DNA of 64,000 nt, from positions 2,108,001-2,172,000 of the forward strand of contig CAWHTG010000004.1 in NCBI GenBank assembly GCA_963832245.1, in the 5' to 3' direction. A model generated the notes under the pieces. That model saw only the letters and a list, made by a program, of their open reading frames with translations. It searched no databases and had not been told where the DNA came from. Source of the DNA: JABDBE01 sp963832245 (GTDB lineage Bacteria > Acidobacteriota > Terriglobia > Terriglobales > Acidobacteriaceae). Shown one piece after another: positions 53,420-62,907 of this stretch (position 1 is its first letter; every line of letters starts with the position of its first letter). Made by a program: the position numbers and the translations under genes.

Positions 53420-54597
53420 CGGGCGCCTGCCAATAGGGCGCGCGGGTCCATCGCTCGGCGCATGCAATAGTAGACGTCGGCTACATTCTCGACTGGCAGA
53501 GGCGGCTTGCGGTCACTCAGGAAAACGCCATCGGAATACGCATCCTCAGGATGGTAGCCATGCATGCCAACTGGCATCCAACCCTTTCCGTTGAAGTCGC
53601 TGTTAGAGATTAGCCAGCCCGGATGCAGCAGGAAGACCAATTCTCCGTACCGGTGGTCGGGAAAAAACACGCCGAGAGTTTCCAACTCCTGGTCTGACAA
53701 GAGCCGTCCGCAGGGCAGGGATTTCAGCTTGTCCGAGATTGTGCTTCGGGCTTTTCCATTGAAGAACCAGAAGCGTGCCATGGTCGAATCGTAAATCGAC
53801 AGGTAATCATCCGGCATCGAGAAACCGCATTGAGCAACTTGCTTTACCAAGTCGAAGTGGTTCGTTACAGGCGTCATCCCGTGATCAGAGAACACAGTCA
53901 GATCGGCGTGCGGGTCGACTTCTCGCGCCGTGGCAAACAGTTGCCGCAAATTGGATGCATACCAACTCAGGCGCTCCTTAACCTTGCTGCCTCCGTCTCC
54001 GCAGTGATCGTGGAGAAACCGGTCCATTTCACTGAGGTAGACAAAATAGAAGGTGGCGACACCTTGGCGAATGTCGCGCTGGGCGAGGCTGAAAATTTCT
54101 TCGTCGCTCGCGTGATGATAGGAGTAAACCCTGTAAGCTATGTTCTGTTCTGCCAGTTCGTCGAAGATGGAAGGCGCACCGGATACGCCACCGCGTTCGT
54201 AGATGCTCTTCTTTTCCACCCAATTGAACCAGGGCATAAGCCGTGGGCTGACGGCGCACTCAAACTGCGAGCCCAGTCCGAGCACGCGTCGTCCCAATTC
54301 CTTGAGGAGTTTCCGCGTGACGCGGTGATCTAAGACACGCTCGGGCAGAAAACTCAGATACTTCATCCAGCGAAACGGCGAACCCTCAGGATCGTAATAG
54401 AAAAGATTCCAGTGGCCGTTCTGGGCGGGAGGCAGGCCGGTAAGTATAGTGGGAATCGCCCCGGAACTGAAGCCGAGCACGGTTCGCAGAGGCCGCCGAA
54501 AGGGCAACTCATCCTGGAGAAAATCCTGGCCCTCCAGGATCAGCCAGCCGAGGGCGTCAATCAGCACAAAGACGTGCACTCGTTTGTGATCATTCAT
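53416..54597 (-). CDS. alkaline-phosphatase-superfamily phosphodiesterase-like protein
   Basis: About 393 residues, NPP-like. HVFVLIDALGW has the metal Asp (D14), GFSSGAIPTILTGLPPAQNGHW is the nucleophile segment with Ser (S44) where NPPs have Thr, and TVFSDHGMTPV carries later metal ligands. No signal peptide or helix is seen, so it may be cytoplasmic. Related proteins occur in EPS clusters next to GT4 and deacetylase genes, and a role in phosphodiester chemistry on the repeat unit or carrier is likely but not proven. The chosen ATG (54597) overlaps the upstream deacetylase gene by 8 bp; the open frame up to 54693 adds no recognisable sequence. Confidence 0.78.
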   Translation of the reverse strand: MNDHKRVHVFVLIDALGWLILEGQDFLQDELPFRRPLRTVLGFSSGAIPTILTGLPPAQNGHWNLFYYDPEGSPFRWMKYLSFLPERVLDHRVTRKLLKELGRRVLGLGSQFECAVSPRLMPWFNWVEKKSIYERGGVSGAPSIFDELAEQNIAYRVYSYHHASDEEIFSLAQRDIRQGVATFYFVYLSEMDRFLHDHCGDGGSKVKERLSWYASNLRQLFATAREVDPHADLTVFSDHGMTPVTNHFDLVKQVAQCGFSMPDDYLSIYDSTMARFWFFNGKARSTISDKLKSLPCGRLLSDQELETLGVFFPDHRYGELVFLLHPGWLISNSDFNGKGWMPVGMHGYHPEDAYSDGVFLSDRKPPLPVENVADVYYCMRRAMDPRALLAGAR

Positions 54598-55420
54598 GAC
54601 TGGCGCGCCAACTGTCGACCCATCCGGGGAACAAATTGAAGACCATTTGCTTGGGGAAACTGAGCAATGCCGTCCGACAAGCTTTCTTGCCAAAGAACGC
54701 TGGGCTTTTTCTCAAGATGGAGGAGAGCTGCTGTGAAGTCGTGTCGGAATAAATGCAAATGCGATCGATGACCGGAGAATTAAATCGCGCCAATCCGCCT
54801 CCGGAAGAGCAAACAGCGCGGTAGCCAGCACGCCTGGCTGCAGTCAGCGTGTTCGCTCCCATGGAACCAAAGGGAAGCGCAAGCAGCGTTACCTCAGAGC
54901 CCAAGTGGTCTTCGATCGCGGTTTTCGATCTTCGTAATTGATCATCCAGTTGGATTGCGGTGAGTCTGGCCAAATCTGTGTGGTCATGACTGTGGGACTG
55001 CACCGACATTCCGGCCCGCTTCATTTCTTGCAGCTGCAACCACGTGAGATGGCCAGGCTGGTCAATCGTCGCGGTGTTGACAAAGAAGGTTGCAGGGAGA
55101 CCGGCGGCGAGCAGCATGGGATAGGCGACCTCATAGTCACAAGCCCGGCCGTCGTCGAAGGTGACCGCCGCCGCAGGAACTCCGTTGGCATCACATGGTG
55201 AAGCCTGCAACAACTCTTCCACCAACAGCGCCTCGCAGCCGCACGCGAGGAGACAGCGCAAGTGTTCAAAGAATGAGTTTTCGGACACCCAGAATCGGGC
55301 TTCTTTGGTGCTGAGCGGTGTCCCATTAGCCGTCAGTCCGTGGTAGTTCAGCACCGGAATTCCGGTCAAGGAAAACCGGGGCTTGGCCTCGGATGCGAAA
55401 GTTAGCCGATTCGTTCCCAC
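54590..55420 (-). CDS. polysaccharide deacetylase family (NodB-like) protein
   Basis: A 276-residue enzyme of the CE4 family. AAVTFDDGRACD (F88-D-D90) is motif 1 with the catalytic base and metal Asp. SVQSHSHDHTDL (H143-S-x-x-H147) is motif 2 with the metal His pair, and LLALPFGSMG is the motif 3 region (usually RxPxG, here ALPFG). No signal peptide is visible. These enzymes remove N- or O-acetyl groups from sugars. Its position among glycosyltransferase genes suggests deacetylation of a lipid-linked intermediate or the polymer. The start is GTG 55420, overlapping the upstream GT2 gene by 19 bp. Confidence 0.88.
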   Translation of the reverse strand: MGTNRLTFASEAKPRFSLTGIPVLNYHGLTANGTPLSTKEARFWVSENSFFEHLRCLLACGCEALLVEELLQASPCDANGVPAAAVTFDDGRACDYEVAYPMLLAAGLPATFFVNTATIDQPGHLTWLQLQEMKRAGMSVQSHSHDHTDLARLTAIQLDDQLRRSKTAIEDHLGSEVTLLALPFGSMGANTLTAARRAGYRAVCSSGGGLARFNSPVIDRICIYSDTTSQQLSSILRKSPAFFGKKACRTALLSFPKQMVFNLFPGWVDSWRASHE

Positions 55421-56583
55421 GTGGCTTCCGTCTTACCCGATAGAAATCGAATGAAGCCCACCAGAAAAGCCAGGTTCATCGCCAGAAGAAAATACCCTAC
55501 AAGACCAAAGCGCAACTTCTGCATTTGTTGGTGCAGAACCAGTCCCAGGGCTGCCCAGAGATAAAACAAAAGCTGAGACACGGCGGTAATCCGATAGGGC
55601 AACTCGCGCAGCAGAAAACCATTGCTAAGCAGAACGCCGATCAGCAGGAAAGGCACCATCCAACGCAGAACCTTGTGGGAAAAGAAGGCAATCCGCGTAA
55701 ACCGAGGCAAAGGTACGCGCAGGAATTCCGGCAGATTGCGGAAACTTCCAATCGCCAGACGCACACGGCGCCGGAACTCTCCTTTGATCGACTCCGCTGC
55801 GAACTCCATGCCAATCGCCTCCGGGTCATAAAGCACCCGGTAGCCGAGCTTGCGAGCATTCATAGGGATCACGAAATCTTCGATCACTGAATCTGCGGGA
55901 AGCGGACGGTAACATTCCCGCCGCAATGCGTAGATGGCGCCACTTGCGGTCAGCGTAGCTCCCAGGCGCGACTCCATAAGCCGGAGCATGCTTTCGTATC
56001 CCCAGTACACGCCCTCGGTTTGCTTGGACTCGGCGCTTCCCCGGAACTTGAGAGCGCCACAGACGGCGCCAACACCAGATTGGCTGAAGTGACGGATCAG
56101 CTTCTGCAGTGCGTCGGGAGCAAACAACGTGGCTGCGTCCGAGAAGACCAGGATCTCGTGCCGCGCCGCCGTCACCGCTTGATTCAGCGCCAGCGGTTTT
56201 CCATGCCGTTCACGAAGAAAGATAGCCCGTACATTGAGGGCAGTGATATCCTCGAGAATCCGATTGGTCCCGTCGGTCGAGCCGTCTGAGACGAAAATCA
56301 CTTCCAGCTTTTCCTGCGGGTAGTCGAGCTGCTGAAGATTGGCCAGCTTATCCGGAAGGTGCTTCTCTTCGTTATACGCAGGAACAACCATCGTGATCAG
56401 GGGAAGCTCCTGCTCCGCGGGACGCGGGCAACGCCGGTCACCACGCCATTTCAGATACTGCCAGTCGCGCCAAATCTGCGAACAGGCGTAGGCCACGAAT
56501 AAAAACATCGGGTACACGAAGTAGGTGTACGCAATGAGGAACGAACAAAGCCAGAATACCGACTTCGAGATCAAGGTGAACAC
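55402..56583 (-). CDS. membrane-bound GT2 glycosyltransferase
   Basis: A 393-residue protein. An N-terminal membrane helix (about 7-30) precedes a GT-A domain: MVVPAYNEEKHLPDKL, VIFVSDGSTDGTN, LVFSDAATLF (DxD-like region), GASGAIYALRR-like acceptor loop and SVIEDFVIP (the ED motif). Three or more helices follow (ISHKVLRWMVPFLLIGVLL and later). It resembles the chitin/hyaluronan-synthase-like group, but the QxxRW processivity motif is not clear (RRRVRLAIGSFR is at that place). It probably adds a sugar or makes a short glycan on the lipid carrier. It starts at GTG 56583, one base after the upstream TAG. Confidence 0.88.
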   Translation of the reverse strand: MFTLISKSVFWLCSFLIAYTYFVYPMFLFVAYACSQIWRDWQYLKWRGDRRCPRPAEQELPLITMVVPAYNEEKHLPDKLANLQQLDYPQEKLEVIFVSDGSTDGTNRILEDITALNVRAIFLRERHGKPLALNQAVTAARHEILVFSDAATLFAPDALQKLIRHFSQSGVGAVCGALKFRGSAESKQTEGVYWGYESMLRLMESRLGATLTASGAIYALRRECYRPLPADSVIEDFVIPMNARKLGYRVLYDPEAIGMEFAAESIKGEFRRRVRLAIGSFRNLPEFLRVPLPRFTRIAFFSHKVLRWMVPFLLIGVLLSNGFLLRELPYRITAVSQLLFYLWAALGLVLHQQMQKLRFGLVGYFLLAMNLAFLVGFIRFLSGKTEATWERIG

Positions 56584-56584
56584 G

Positions 56585-57970
56585 CTAGCGGCCGCCGCGT
56601 CCGAGAAGCAAGGTTTTTACGGTCTGGAAGATGATCAGCAAATCCAGTCCAATCGAGATGTGCTTGAGGTAATAGAGGTCATAAGCTGTTTTTTGGATAT
56701 TGTCTTCGAGCGTGGCGCAATATCCATAATTGATTTGCGCCCATCCAGTGGCGCCGGGTTTGATCATCCAGCGCTGCTCGTAGAAGGGAATCTGCCGGGC
56801 ATATTCTTCTTCCTGGTCCGGCACAAACGGACGCGGCCCAACAAAATCCATGTCGCCGAGAAGAATGTTGCAAAGCTGCGGCAGTTCATCGAGACGAGTA
56901 CGGCGCAGCAGTCTGCCTAAACGGGTGCAGCGTTCGTCGTCGTCCTCGGCCGGGCGAGATTTGCCGTTTGAATCCGCTCCGTCGACCATGGTGCGGAATT
57001 TGTATAGGTTAAAGAGCTTTCCGTCTTTCCCCACGCGTTTCTGACGAAAAATAGCGGGTCCCTTAGACTCCAGCCGTATGGCAATGGCTATCACGACGAA
57101 CAATGGCAAGGTCAAGACTAACGCGGCTAACGACAAAATGAATGCAGTCGCCCGTTTGTAGAACAAAAGAAGCCCGGAGACGCGAAAGCCCGATGAAAAC
57201 AGCAACCAGCCGGGGCGCAACGATTCCAGCTGAATCTTTCCGGTCATACTTTCATACAAGTCGGATCCGTCCTGGACGATGACGCCCCGTGCTTTGAGCG
57301 CAAGGAGTTCCTCAAGGGGGAGCCGGCCTCTACGATCGGCCATGGCCACGATCACCCGCGTGATCGCGTTGCGGTCAACCAGATGGGGCAGTTCTTCCAT
57401 CGTGCCGAGACACGGCACTCCGGTAAATGATTCTTGGTCCGACGTATCCACGCAGCCGGCAAGATCAAGACCGAACTCAGGCCGCGCTGTGACTTCAGCC
57501 CAAAGCGCACGTGCCAAGGAGCCGTTCCCGATGAGAATGGACTTTTCCGCCATGTGCAGGGATCGCACCAGCCGGGGAAAAGTCTCCCTCCACAAAACCA
57601 GACAGGGCAACGCCAGCAGAATCCCCAGCAGGAACGTACCTTTTCCCAATTGCACACCCGGAAAAGAGTAGTACACGACGGCGAGAACGATTGTCCCCAG
57701 ACCCAGAACCTGCAGAATGCGAGTAAGGACCTCGTGGCGGTTGGTCAGGACCTTAGTGTCGTACAGATCCAGATAGTACATGCAAAGCAGATAGACTGCG
57801 GCGACCAGGGCGATCTTGTAGATGCCGTGCTCATCGGCGAGCACGAGATCCGCATCCCGGCCAGCCCGGGCAATCAAAGCCAGAGTGAATGCCACGAAAA
57901 CGACGATCCACTCCGAGACTCCCAAGAAAAGGGTGCGGGCAGGAAAGTAAACATTGAATACGCGAATCAA
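56585..57970 (-). CDS. undecaprenyl-phosphate sugar-1-phosphate transferase (EPS initiating enzyme)
   Basis: A 461-residue polyprenyl-phosphate hexose-1-phosphate transferase of the exosortase-associated EpsB-like type. N-terminal helices and a CoA-binding-like Rossmann region (ILIGNGSLARALWAEV) precede the catalytic domain: KRVGKDGKLFNLYKFRTM, RRTRLDELPQLCNILLGDM and DFVGPRPFVPDQEEEY are the family signatures. It puts the first sugar phosphate on undecaprenyl phosphate, starting the repeat unit. The N-terminus MIRVFNVYFPARTLF is conserved in the family, so translation starts at the TTG (57970), not a later ATG. It follows the tyrosine kinase, as in many EPS operons. Confidence 0.92.
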   Translation of the reverse strand: MIRVFNVYFPARTLFLGVSEWIVVFVAFTLALIARAGRDADLVLADEHGIYKIALVAAVYLLCMYYLDLYDTKVLTNRHEVLTRILQVLGLGTIVLAVVYYSFPGVQLGKGTFLLGILLALPCLVLWRETFPRLVRSLHMAEKSILIGNGSLARALWAEVTARPEFGLDLAGCVDTSDQESFTGVPCLGTMEELPHLVDRNAITRVIVAMADRRGRLPLEELLALKARGVIVQDGSDLYESMTGKIQLESLRPGWLLFSSGFRVSGLLLFYKRATAFILSLAALVLTLPLFVVIAIAIRLESKGPAIFRQKRVGKDGKLFNLYKFRTMVDGADSNGKSRPAEDDDERCTRLGRLLRRTRLDELPQLCNILLGDMDFVGPRPFVPDQEEEYARQIPFYEQRWMIKPGATGWAQINYGYCATLEDNIQKTAYDLYYLKHISIGLDLLIIFQTVKTLLLGRGGR

Positions 57971-57993
57971 CGGGGCCCCGATTCTACTACTGC

Positions 57994-58845
57994 CTACCCT
58001 TTGTGGTTGCCGCCCTCCTCCTCTTGAGGGCGGTCGTATTTTTGATAATAGTTGCGGACGGCGCTTACCGTGTCATTATGCACAACCCCCAACAGCTTCG
58101 TCGCATCCAAGCCCGCCAGTCCTCGCACCAGAGTTTCTTTCTGCGCGACACCATCACGAATAACGAGCAGCACGCCATCGGCTTTCTGCACCCAGAAGTG
58201 AATGTCGGCCAAGGGAGCGAGGGGCGGAGCATCGATGATGATCCAGTCGAAACAATCACTCAGCCGGTTCATGGCATCCCCAAACCGCTCCGACTGGAGA
58301 ATCCTCAGGGCGTCCTCTGCGGGCGCGCCGGCGGGAAGAAGCCAAAGTTGATGACCGTCGAGCTGATAGATGAACTGAGTCAGTGGCTCCTGACCCTCAA
58401 ACCAATCTCGCAGGCCGGGAAGGTTCTCCAGCCCCAACTTGAACGCCACCGCCGGGTGTCGTAGATCACCCTCGAGCAGCAGGACCTTCTGCGAGGTGTG
58501 CCGGGCAAGACTGATCGCCAGATTGGCCGCCACGGTGGTTTTACCTTCTCCAGGAGCTCCACTGGTGATAACGACTTTCTTCAGGCCGCCGCCATTCTGG
58601 AGGTGACACAGACGTGTCCGCAGTAGACGAAATTTTTCGGTAGCGAGGCTTTCTGGGTTGGTAATCGTCACCATGCGTTTTTCGTCGCTCCCCACGGGCT
58701 TAACGACCTTGGCCTGTTGCAGCCACACGTTTTCATTCGTCGTCGCTTCTACGTGCTCATGGGCGAATGCTTCGTCTCCCTTGATCACGTCGATCCCAGG
58801 GTTCTCCATTTCGGCTTGTTGCAGTGCCTTGTATACGATGCTCAT
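57994..58845 (-). CDS. CpsD/CapB-type tyrosine-protein kinase (exosortase-associated autokinase)
   Basis: A 283-residue BY-kinase. N-terminus MSIVYKALQQAEMENP, then TEKFRLLRTRLCHL before Walker A (TSGAPGEGKTTVAANLA, 96-103), Walker A' VLLLEGDLRHP (121-131) and Walker B DWIIIDAPPLAPLAD (about 200-214). Tyrosines sit near the C-terminus (NYYQKYDRP) and are likely autophosphorylation sites. The membrane partner is the Wzz-domain protein encoded two genes upstream (59899-61563). Together they control chain length and export in Wzc/CapAB-like systems. GGAG lies about ten bases before the ATG. Confidence 0.92.
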   Translation of the reverse strand: MSIVYKALQQAEMENPGIDVIKGDEAFAHEHVEATTNENVWLQQAKVVKPVGSDEKRMVTITNPESLATEKFRLLRTRLCHLQNGGGLKKVVITSGAPGEGKTTVAANLAISLARHTSQKVLLLEGDLRHPAVAFKLGLENLPGLRDWFEGQEPLTQFIYQLDGHQLWLLPAGAPAEDALRILQSERFGDAMNRLSDCFDWIIIDAPPLAPLADIHFWVQKADGVLLVIRDGVAQKETLVRGLAGLDATKLLGVVHNDTVSAVRNYYQKYDRPQEEEGGNHKG

Positions 58846-58940
58846 GTGGTCTTGCTCCTTGTCGTCGAAGCGGTGTCAGCTCAACCTCTACCGAAATTCG
58901 TATCGAGGCTGAACTCTACCGCCAGCGCGATTGTTTTTGG

Positions 58941-59894
58941 TCAGAGAAAAGGAACGGGGGTGGCGCTGCCGCGCGCGCGGTATCTTTGCAGGGATTCCAA
59001 CAATTCGAGCAAAGTCCTGGCTGCAGCTTGCTGATCGTGCCCATTTCCGTTGGTTTTTGCAGGCGCTTTCGCGGGCTCTTGATCCAGACGGAACTCAGCG
59101 GAGACCTCTCGCACCATCTCCGGACTCACGCATTTCGTCTGTTGAGCAAACGCCGCAACCAGGGCATTCTCACACAGAGTATTGATCAAGCGCGGGATGC
59201 CGTGCGAGTACTGGTAAACCGCGCTGATGGCATCCGCCGGAAAAACCAACTCCGCTCCCAATGCCATGCCGGCACGGCGGAGTCTTTGCGCGACGTACTC
59301 CCCCGTCTCCTGCTCATCGAGGGCCTCGAGCCGGCAGCGCAAGCCAATTCGCTGCTTCAACTGCCGGAGTTCATTGGAGTCAAGCCGCTCCTCGAGTTCG
59401 GGTTGGCCTACAAGCAGGATCTGCAGGAGCTTCTGCTGGGAAGTCTCGAGGTTGGTGAGCAAGCGAATTTCCTCCAGCACCTCGGGAAGCAGGTATTGCG
59501 CTTCGTCGACAATCAAAACCGTGCAGAGACCTTTGCGATAGCGGGCAATAAGAAATTCGTTAAGAATGGGTAAGAGAGTGCTCTTGGAGTAGTCCGGAGA
59601 CTTGAGCCCCAAGTCGCCGACCACGTATCGCAAGAACTCGGCGCCAGAGAGCAGCGGGTTGAAGATATTTGCAAAACTGACTTGTTGCCGGTTCAGCAGC
59701 TCGAGCAGACAGCGCACCAGCAAGGTCTTGCCGGTGCCAACCTCGCCTGTCATCACGGCGAAGCCCTTACGGCGGCGGATCCCATAGTAAATGGTTGCCA
59801 GGGCATCCTTGTGCCGTTCCGTGGGAAACAGAAAGTACGGGTCGGGCGAGATCTCGAACGGATTCCGGTTTAGGCCGAAGAATTTCTTGTACAT
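58941..59894 (-). CDS. ExeA-like AAA ATPase of EPS/exosortase loci
   Basis: A 317-residue protein. N-terminus MYKKFFGLNRNPFEISPDPYF is typical of the XrtA-associated ATPases. Walker A is MTGEVGTGKTLLVR (50-57) and Walker B TVLIVDEAQYLLPE; GQPELEERLDSNELRQLKQR is the sensor region. The C-terminal 40 residues are charged and disordered, with KTNGNGHDQQA. The ATPase probably assembles or energises the EPS export machinery, possibly via peptidoglycan contact in ExeA-type proteins. It lies 4 bp from the chain-length gene. The family is known but its mechanism is not. Confidence 0.9.
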   Translation of the reverse strand: MYKKFFGLNRNPFEISPDPYFLFPTERHKDALATIYYGIRRRKGFAVMTGEVGTGKTLLVRCLLELLNRQQVSFANIFNPLLSGAEFLRYVVGDLGLKSPDYSKSTLLPILNEFLIARYRKGLCTVLIVDEAQYLLPEVLEEIRLLTNLETSQQKLLQILLVGQPELEERLDSNELRQLKQRIGLRCRLEALDEQETGEYVAQRLRRAGMALGAELVFPADAISAVYQYSHGIPRLINTLCENALVAAFAQQTKCVSPEMVREVSAEFRLDQEPAKAPAKTNGNGHDQQAAARTLLELLESLQRYRARGSATPVPFL

Positions 59895-59898
59895 GGAT

Positions 59899-61563
59899 TT
59901 ATCCGTGATACGCGGTGAAAACGAAACCGCTGGCCATCACCAACAACATGGCGATCGCACCCACCCACTCGAAGCGCAGCCGACGATGTCGGCGAACGGT
60001 ATCGAGCGCGGTGGGCAAAGGTGGAATTTCTGTCAATACCGGGGCATGGACAAGTTCCTTGAAATCCGCCTCGTGAAAAACTCGGCCATCGATAAGCTCT
60101 ATCCCGGCGGTCGCAGTCACTCCAACGAATATGCCTGCTAACAGCCCACCGAGGGCAAACAGGAGCCGATCTGGTTTGTAAGGCTTCAAGGGGAAGCCCG
60201 GGGGATCGATGATGCGGAATTGTTCTCCTTGCTGCCGCTTCTCTAGGCTCGTGGCCAATTCGGATTGATTCCTCTTCCCTAACAGCGAGTTGTAGTTCGA
60301 AAGCGACTGCTCATAATCACGGGTCAAGTCTGCCAGTTGCTGTTCCCTGACGGGGGTTTCGTTTAGACGAGCCTGGTACGCCTGGATCTGCGTTTCGAGC
60401 TGCGCCACAAGTTTCTGCCGGTTCTCCAGTTCCATCTGGTTTTGCTTGAGCTGACCTTGCAGTTGCAACATCGGCGACATTTCTCTCATCTCGGCAAAGC
60501 TTGTGGGGCGAGCTTCGGTACCGTCTTTGGGCTTGTCACTCGAAGAGCTATCTTGGTTCTTCTTGTTCTGCGCTGCCGCTGCCTGCAGATCTTCCGTCAT
60601 GTGCTGCTTCATGCTCTCGAGTTGGGCGATCTGCTCTTTGAGCCGGCGATAATCGGGAAAACGCTCAGTGTAGCGGGAACGGATGTCCGCCAGCTGGGTT
60701 TTCAGTTTCATCAACTCTCCATCCAATGCCGGAGGCAATGCCGGATCGGTTGAACCCTCGTTGACACCCATGCGAATCGAACGGTATTGCTCCAGCAAAG
60801 TTTGGAGGTACGAGGCCTGTTGTTGAGACTGATTGACAGCCTGCATTTCCTGCTGCAGCCTAGTCTGCAGACCCCCGAGAATATTTAGGTTACTGCCCAA
60901 CTGATCTGGGAGAGCGCCTAGATACTTGCTTTTGAAATCCCGAACCCGCTGTTCCTGTTCGCTAAGGCTCTTGCGTGCTTCTTCCAACTGGGCTCCGAGA
61001 AAATCGGTTGTGCTTTCGGACTGCTGGGCTCGTTCCTTCAAGTTTTCATCAATGAAAAGGGACGTAAGCTGGCCCGTAACCTGCTGGGCCAGACGAGGGT
61101 CGGTGGAGCTATAAGTGATCTTAAAAGCCGTTAGCTCAGCCATCTTGCCGGGAGGCCCGGGTGCCTGTACCAGGTCGATCTTAATGTCCTTCCTCATTTT
61201 ATCGACCATTTCATCCAGGGTGAGGTGCGACTTCAGATCCGCATACAATTGAAACTGGTCAATGATTCGCATCAGCCGAGTGCGGCTTAGAATCTGTTGC
61301 GTCATGCTCTGCAGACGTTCCTGAAGGTCATTGGTCACGTTGGGCACAACATATTGCGACGGGACCTTCTGCTGCTCGACCAGGATCAAAGTCTCCGACT
61401 TGTAGTACGCCGGTACTAACCAGCTGACCCCCCAGACCCCAGCCCAGATGACAAAGGTCGGCAGGATTAGCCACCAGCGTCGTCGCCGCAAGGCATCCCA
61501 GTATCGTTCGAAGTTCTGCCCTTGCGAAGGTTTTTCTTCCATTTCATCAAACATATTCACCAT
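59899..61563 (-). CDS. Wzz/Wzc-type polysaccharide chain-length determinant protein
   Basis: About 554 residues. First membrane helix (about 31-48, WWLILPTFVIWAGVWGVSW) precedes a Wzz domain (YYKSETLILVEQQKVPSQYV). The middle is a long coiled coil rich in Gln (RVRDFKSKYLGALPDQ; LKQNQMELENRQKLVAQLET), then a PxxPxxP-like segment near IDPPGFPLKPYKPDRLLFAL, a second helix, a loop with FKELVHAPVLTEIPPL and a last helix. This is the periplasmic partner of the BY-kinase and sets chain length. ATGs at 61563 and 61554 are possible and overlap the stop of the upstream gene. The kinase domain is a separate gene, as in CapA/CapB systems. Confidence 0.92.
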   Translation of the reverse strand: MVNMFDEMEEKPSQGQNFERYWDALRRRRWWLILPTFVIWAGVWGVSWLVPAYYKSETLILVEQQKVPSQYVVPNVTNDLQERLQSMTQQILSRTRLMRIIDQFQLYADLKSHLTLDEMVDKMRKDIKIDLVQAPGPPGKMAELTAFKITYSSTDPRLAQQVTGQLTSLFIDENLKERAQQSESTTDFLGAQLEEARKSLSEQEQRVRDFKSKYLGALPDQLGSNLNILGGLQTRLQQEMQAVNQSQQQASYLQTLLEQYRSIRMGVNEGSTDPALPPALDGELMKLKTQLADIRSRYTERFPDYRRLKEQIAQLESMKQHMTEDLQAAAAQNKKNQDSSSSDKPKDGTEARPTSFAEMREMSPMLQLQGQLKQNQMELENRQKLVAQLETQIQAYQARLNETPVREQQLADLTRDYEQSLSNYNSLLGKRNQSELATSLEKRQQGEQFRIIDPPGFPLKPYKPDRLLFALGGLLAGIFVGVTATAGIELIDGRVFHEADFKELVHAPVLTEIPPLPTALDTVRRHRRLRFEWVGAIAMLLVMASGFVFTAYHG

Positions 61564-62900
61564 CCTAATGGCCGTGTAATGTGATAGGAAATGCTGCACC
61601 AGACGCGATTGTCGTTTGTCGTGTGGGTGAGACTCGCCGTTCCGGCGGCGCCGCCGAGATTGTCGTAGGAATTATACAAATGATCCCGTGCATAACTGAG
61701 TACCACCGAAAAGCGCTCTGACAATAACCAGTCGAGGCTGGCAGTCCCCGAAATCAGTTTGAATGATCCTCCGAAGAGAATGCTTTTGGATTTGTTGTCG
61801 CCATACAGCAAGGCGGCATTGGCGGTCCAGCGCTCGTTGAATTGGTGGCGAAAATTGCCGGTCGCACTATCGGAGCTCACAGCCCCACTGAGCCCACCTC
61901 CGTCGCTGATGCGGTGCATATATTTGGCACTGATGCCTGTGCGCTTCCCCCGCCACCCAGCAGTTGCTCCGCCCTGCTCCCCCCAACCTTTGGTTGGAAG
62001 GGTAACGGGAATCGGAACCCCAAGGATTAGGATTGAGGTTTCCGCCTGCGATGAAAAGTAACTCGGACCAGCGAACAACGACATGCTGGTGTGCGCACTG
62101 GGAGCAAAGGTATAGAAAATCTCCAGCGACGGGTTGTCGGCGCCTTCTTTTGTGTGGCCGCTGGTGACGATTCGTTGAAACGTGCCCGTAACTCCCAGCC
62201 AGTTGTTGCCATACACCCGGTGCTGAATGTACGCGCTGCCCGTGCCGGCGTTGGAGTTAAATAGTGGCTGACTGGGCCCCACCTGCACATTGGCGAAGTT
62301 GCCCTTGCTGAAGGAACCGCCAAATCCCATTATCGTGCTATCACTCGCTTGATAGACCAGGTTGAGCGTGGTGAAGCTAGTCGTTACCACTGTTTGCGTA
62401 GTCAGGATCGACTCATTGGGCTGTTGAATCACATTTCCGGTCGAGGCCGCGGGGTTAACGTCCAGCCCGGTGAACCAACTGTTCGTGCGCAGGAATCGTT
62501 CGCCGAGCTGCAGGGTAAGTCTTTCCGTGATTCGATATTGCAGACTATCGAGAGAAGTCTGCGTAAGTTGGCTCCCAGTCTGCGGCGAGTTGGTATATCC
62601 AGGTGAGTACTGCAGCATGAAGGAAGCCCGCGGCCTGTGCTCGATAATGGCTATGTTGGGCGCGACCGTGTAACTCCCGACATTGTCCTGGCTGCTGTTA
62701 TTTGACGAGGTGGTCCCATAATAATTACCGCCGACACTCACCCCCAACGAAAGCTCGTTCTCCCCAGACTCGCTGAGGGTGCCGAGGGGACCGGTCTCTC
62801 CATTGAGCCCAACTGGCAGCCACGGGGTATTCGGATTCTGACACCAGGCGCGCCCAACAGGGAACGCGCTCAGAAGAACAATAAGAACTAATCTTTTCAT
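61557..62900 (-). CDS. outer-membrane beta-barrel-like EPS protein
   Basis: A 447-residue protein with a signal peptide (MKRLVLIVLLSAFPVGRAWCQ). Amphipathic beta-strands alternate with Gly/Ser-rich turns throughout (SLGVSVGGNYYGTT, ASFMLQYSPGY, LTLQLGERFL, SVVLSYARDHLYNSYDNL), and the end SISYHITRPLGW is aromatic, as in outer-membrane barrels. It occupies the place of the PEP-CTERM-system outer-membrane protein in EPS loci of Proteobacteria, between the export and chain-length genes, and is probably part of the secretin-like exit. The family match is by position and shape only. It ends 7 bp into the next gene. Confidence 0.8.
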   Translation of the reverse strand: MKRLVLIVLLSAFPVGRAWCQNPNTPWLPVGLNGETGPLGTLSESGENELSLGVSVGGNYYGTTSSNNSSQDNVGSYTVAPNIAIIEHRPRASFMLQYSPGYTNSPQTGSQLTQTSLDSLQYRITERLTLQLGERFLRTNSWFTGLDVNPAASTGNVIQQPNESILTTQTVVTTSFTTLNLVYQASDSTIMGFGGSFSKGNFANVQVGPSQPLFNSNAGTGSAYIQHRVYGNNWLGVTGTFQRIVTSGHTKEGADNPSLEIFYTFAPSAHTSMSLFAGPSYFSSQAETSILILGVPIPVTLPTKGWGEQGGATAGWRGKRTGISAKYMHRISDGGGLSGAVSSDSATGNFRHQFNERWTANAALLYGDNKSKSILFGGSFKLISGTASLDWLLSERFSVVLSYARDHLYNSYDNLGGAAGTASLTHTTNDNRVWCSISYHITRPLGW

Positions 62901-62907
62901 ACATACC

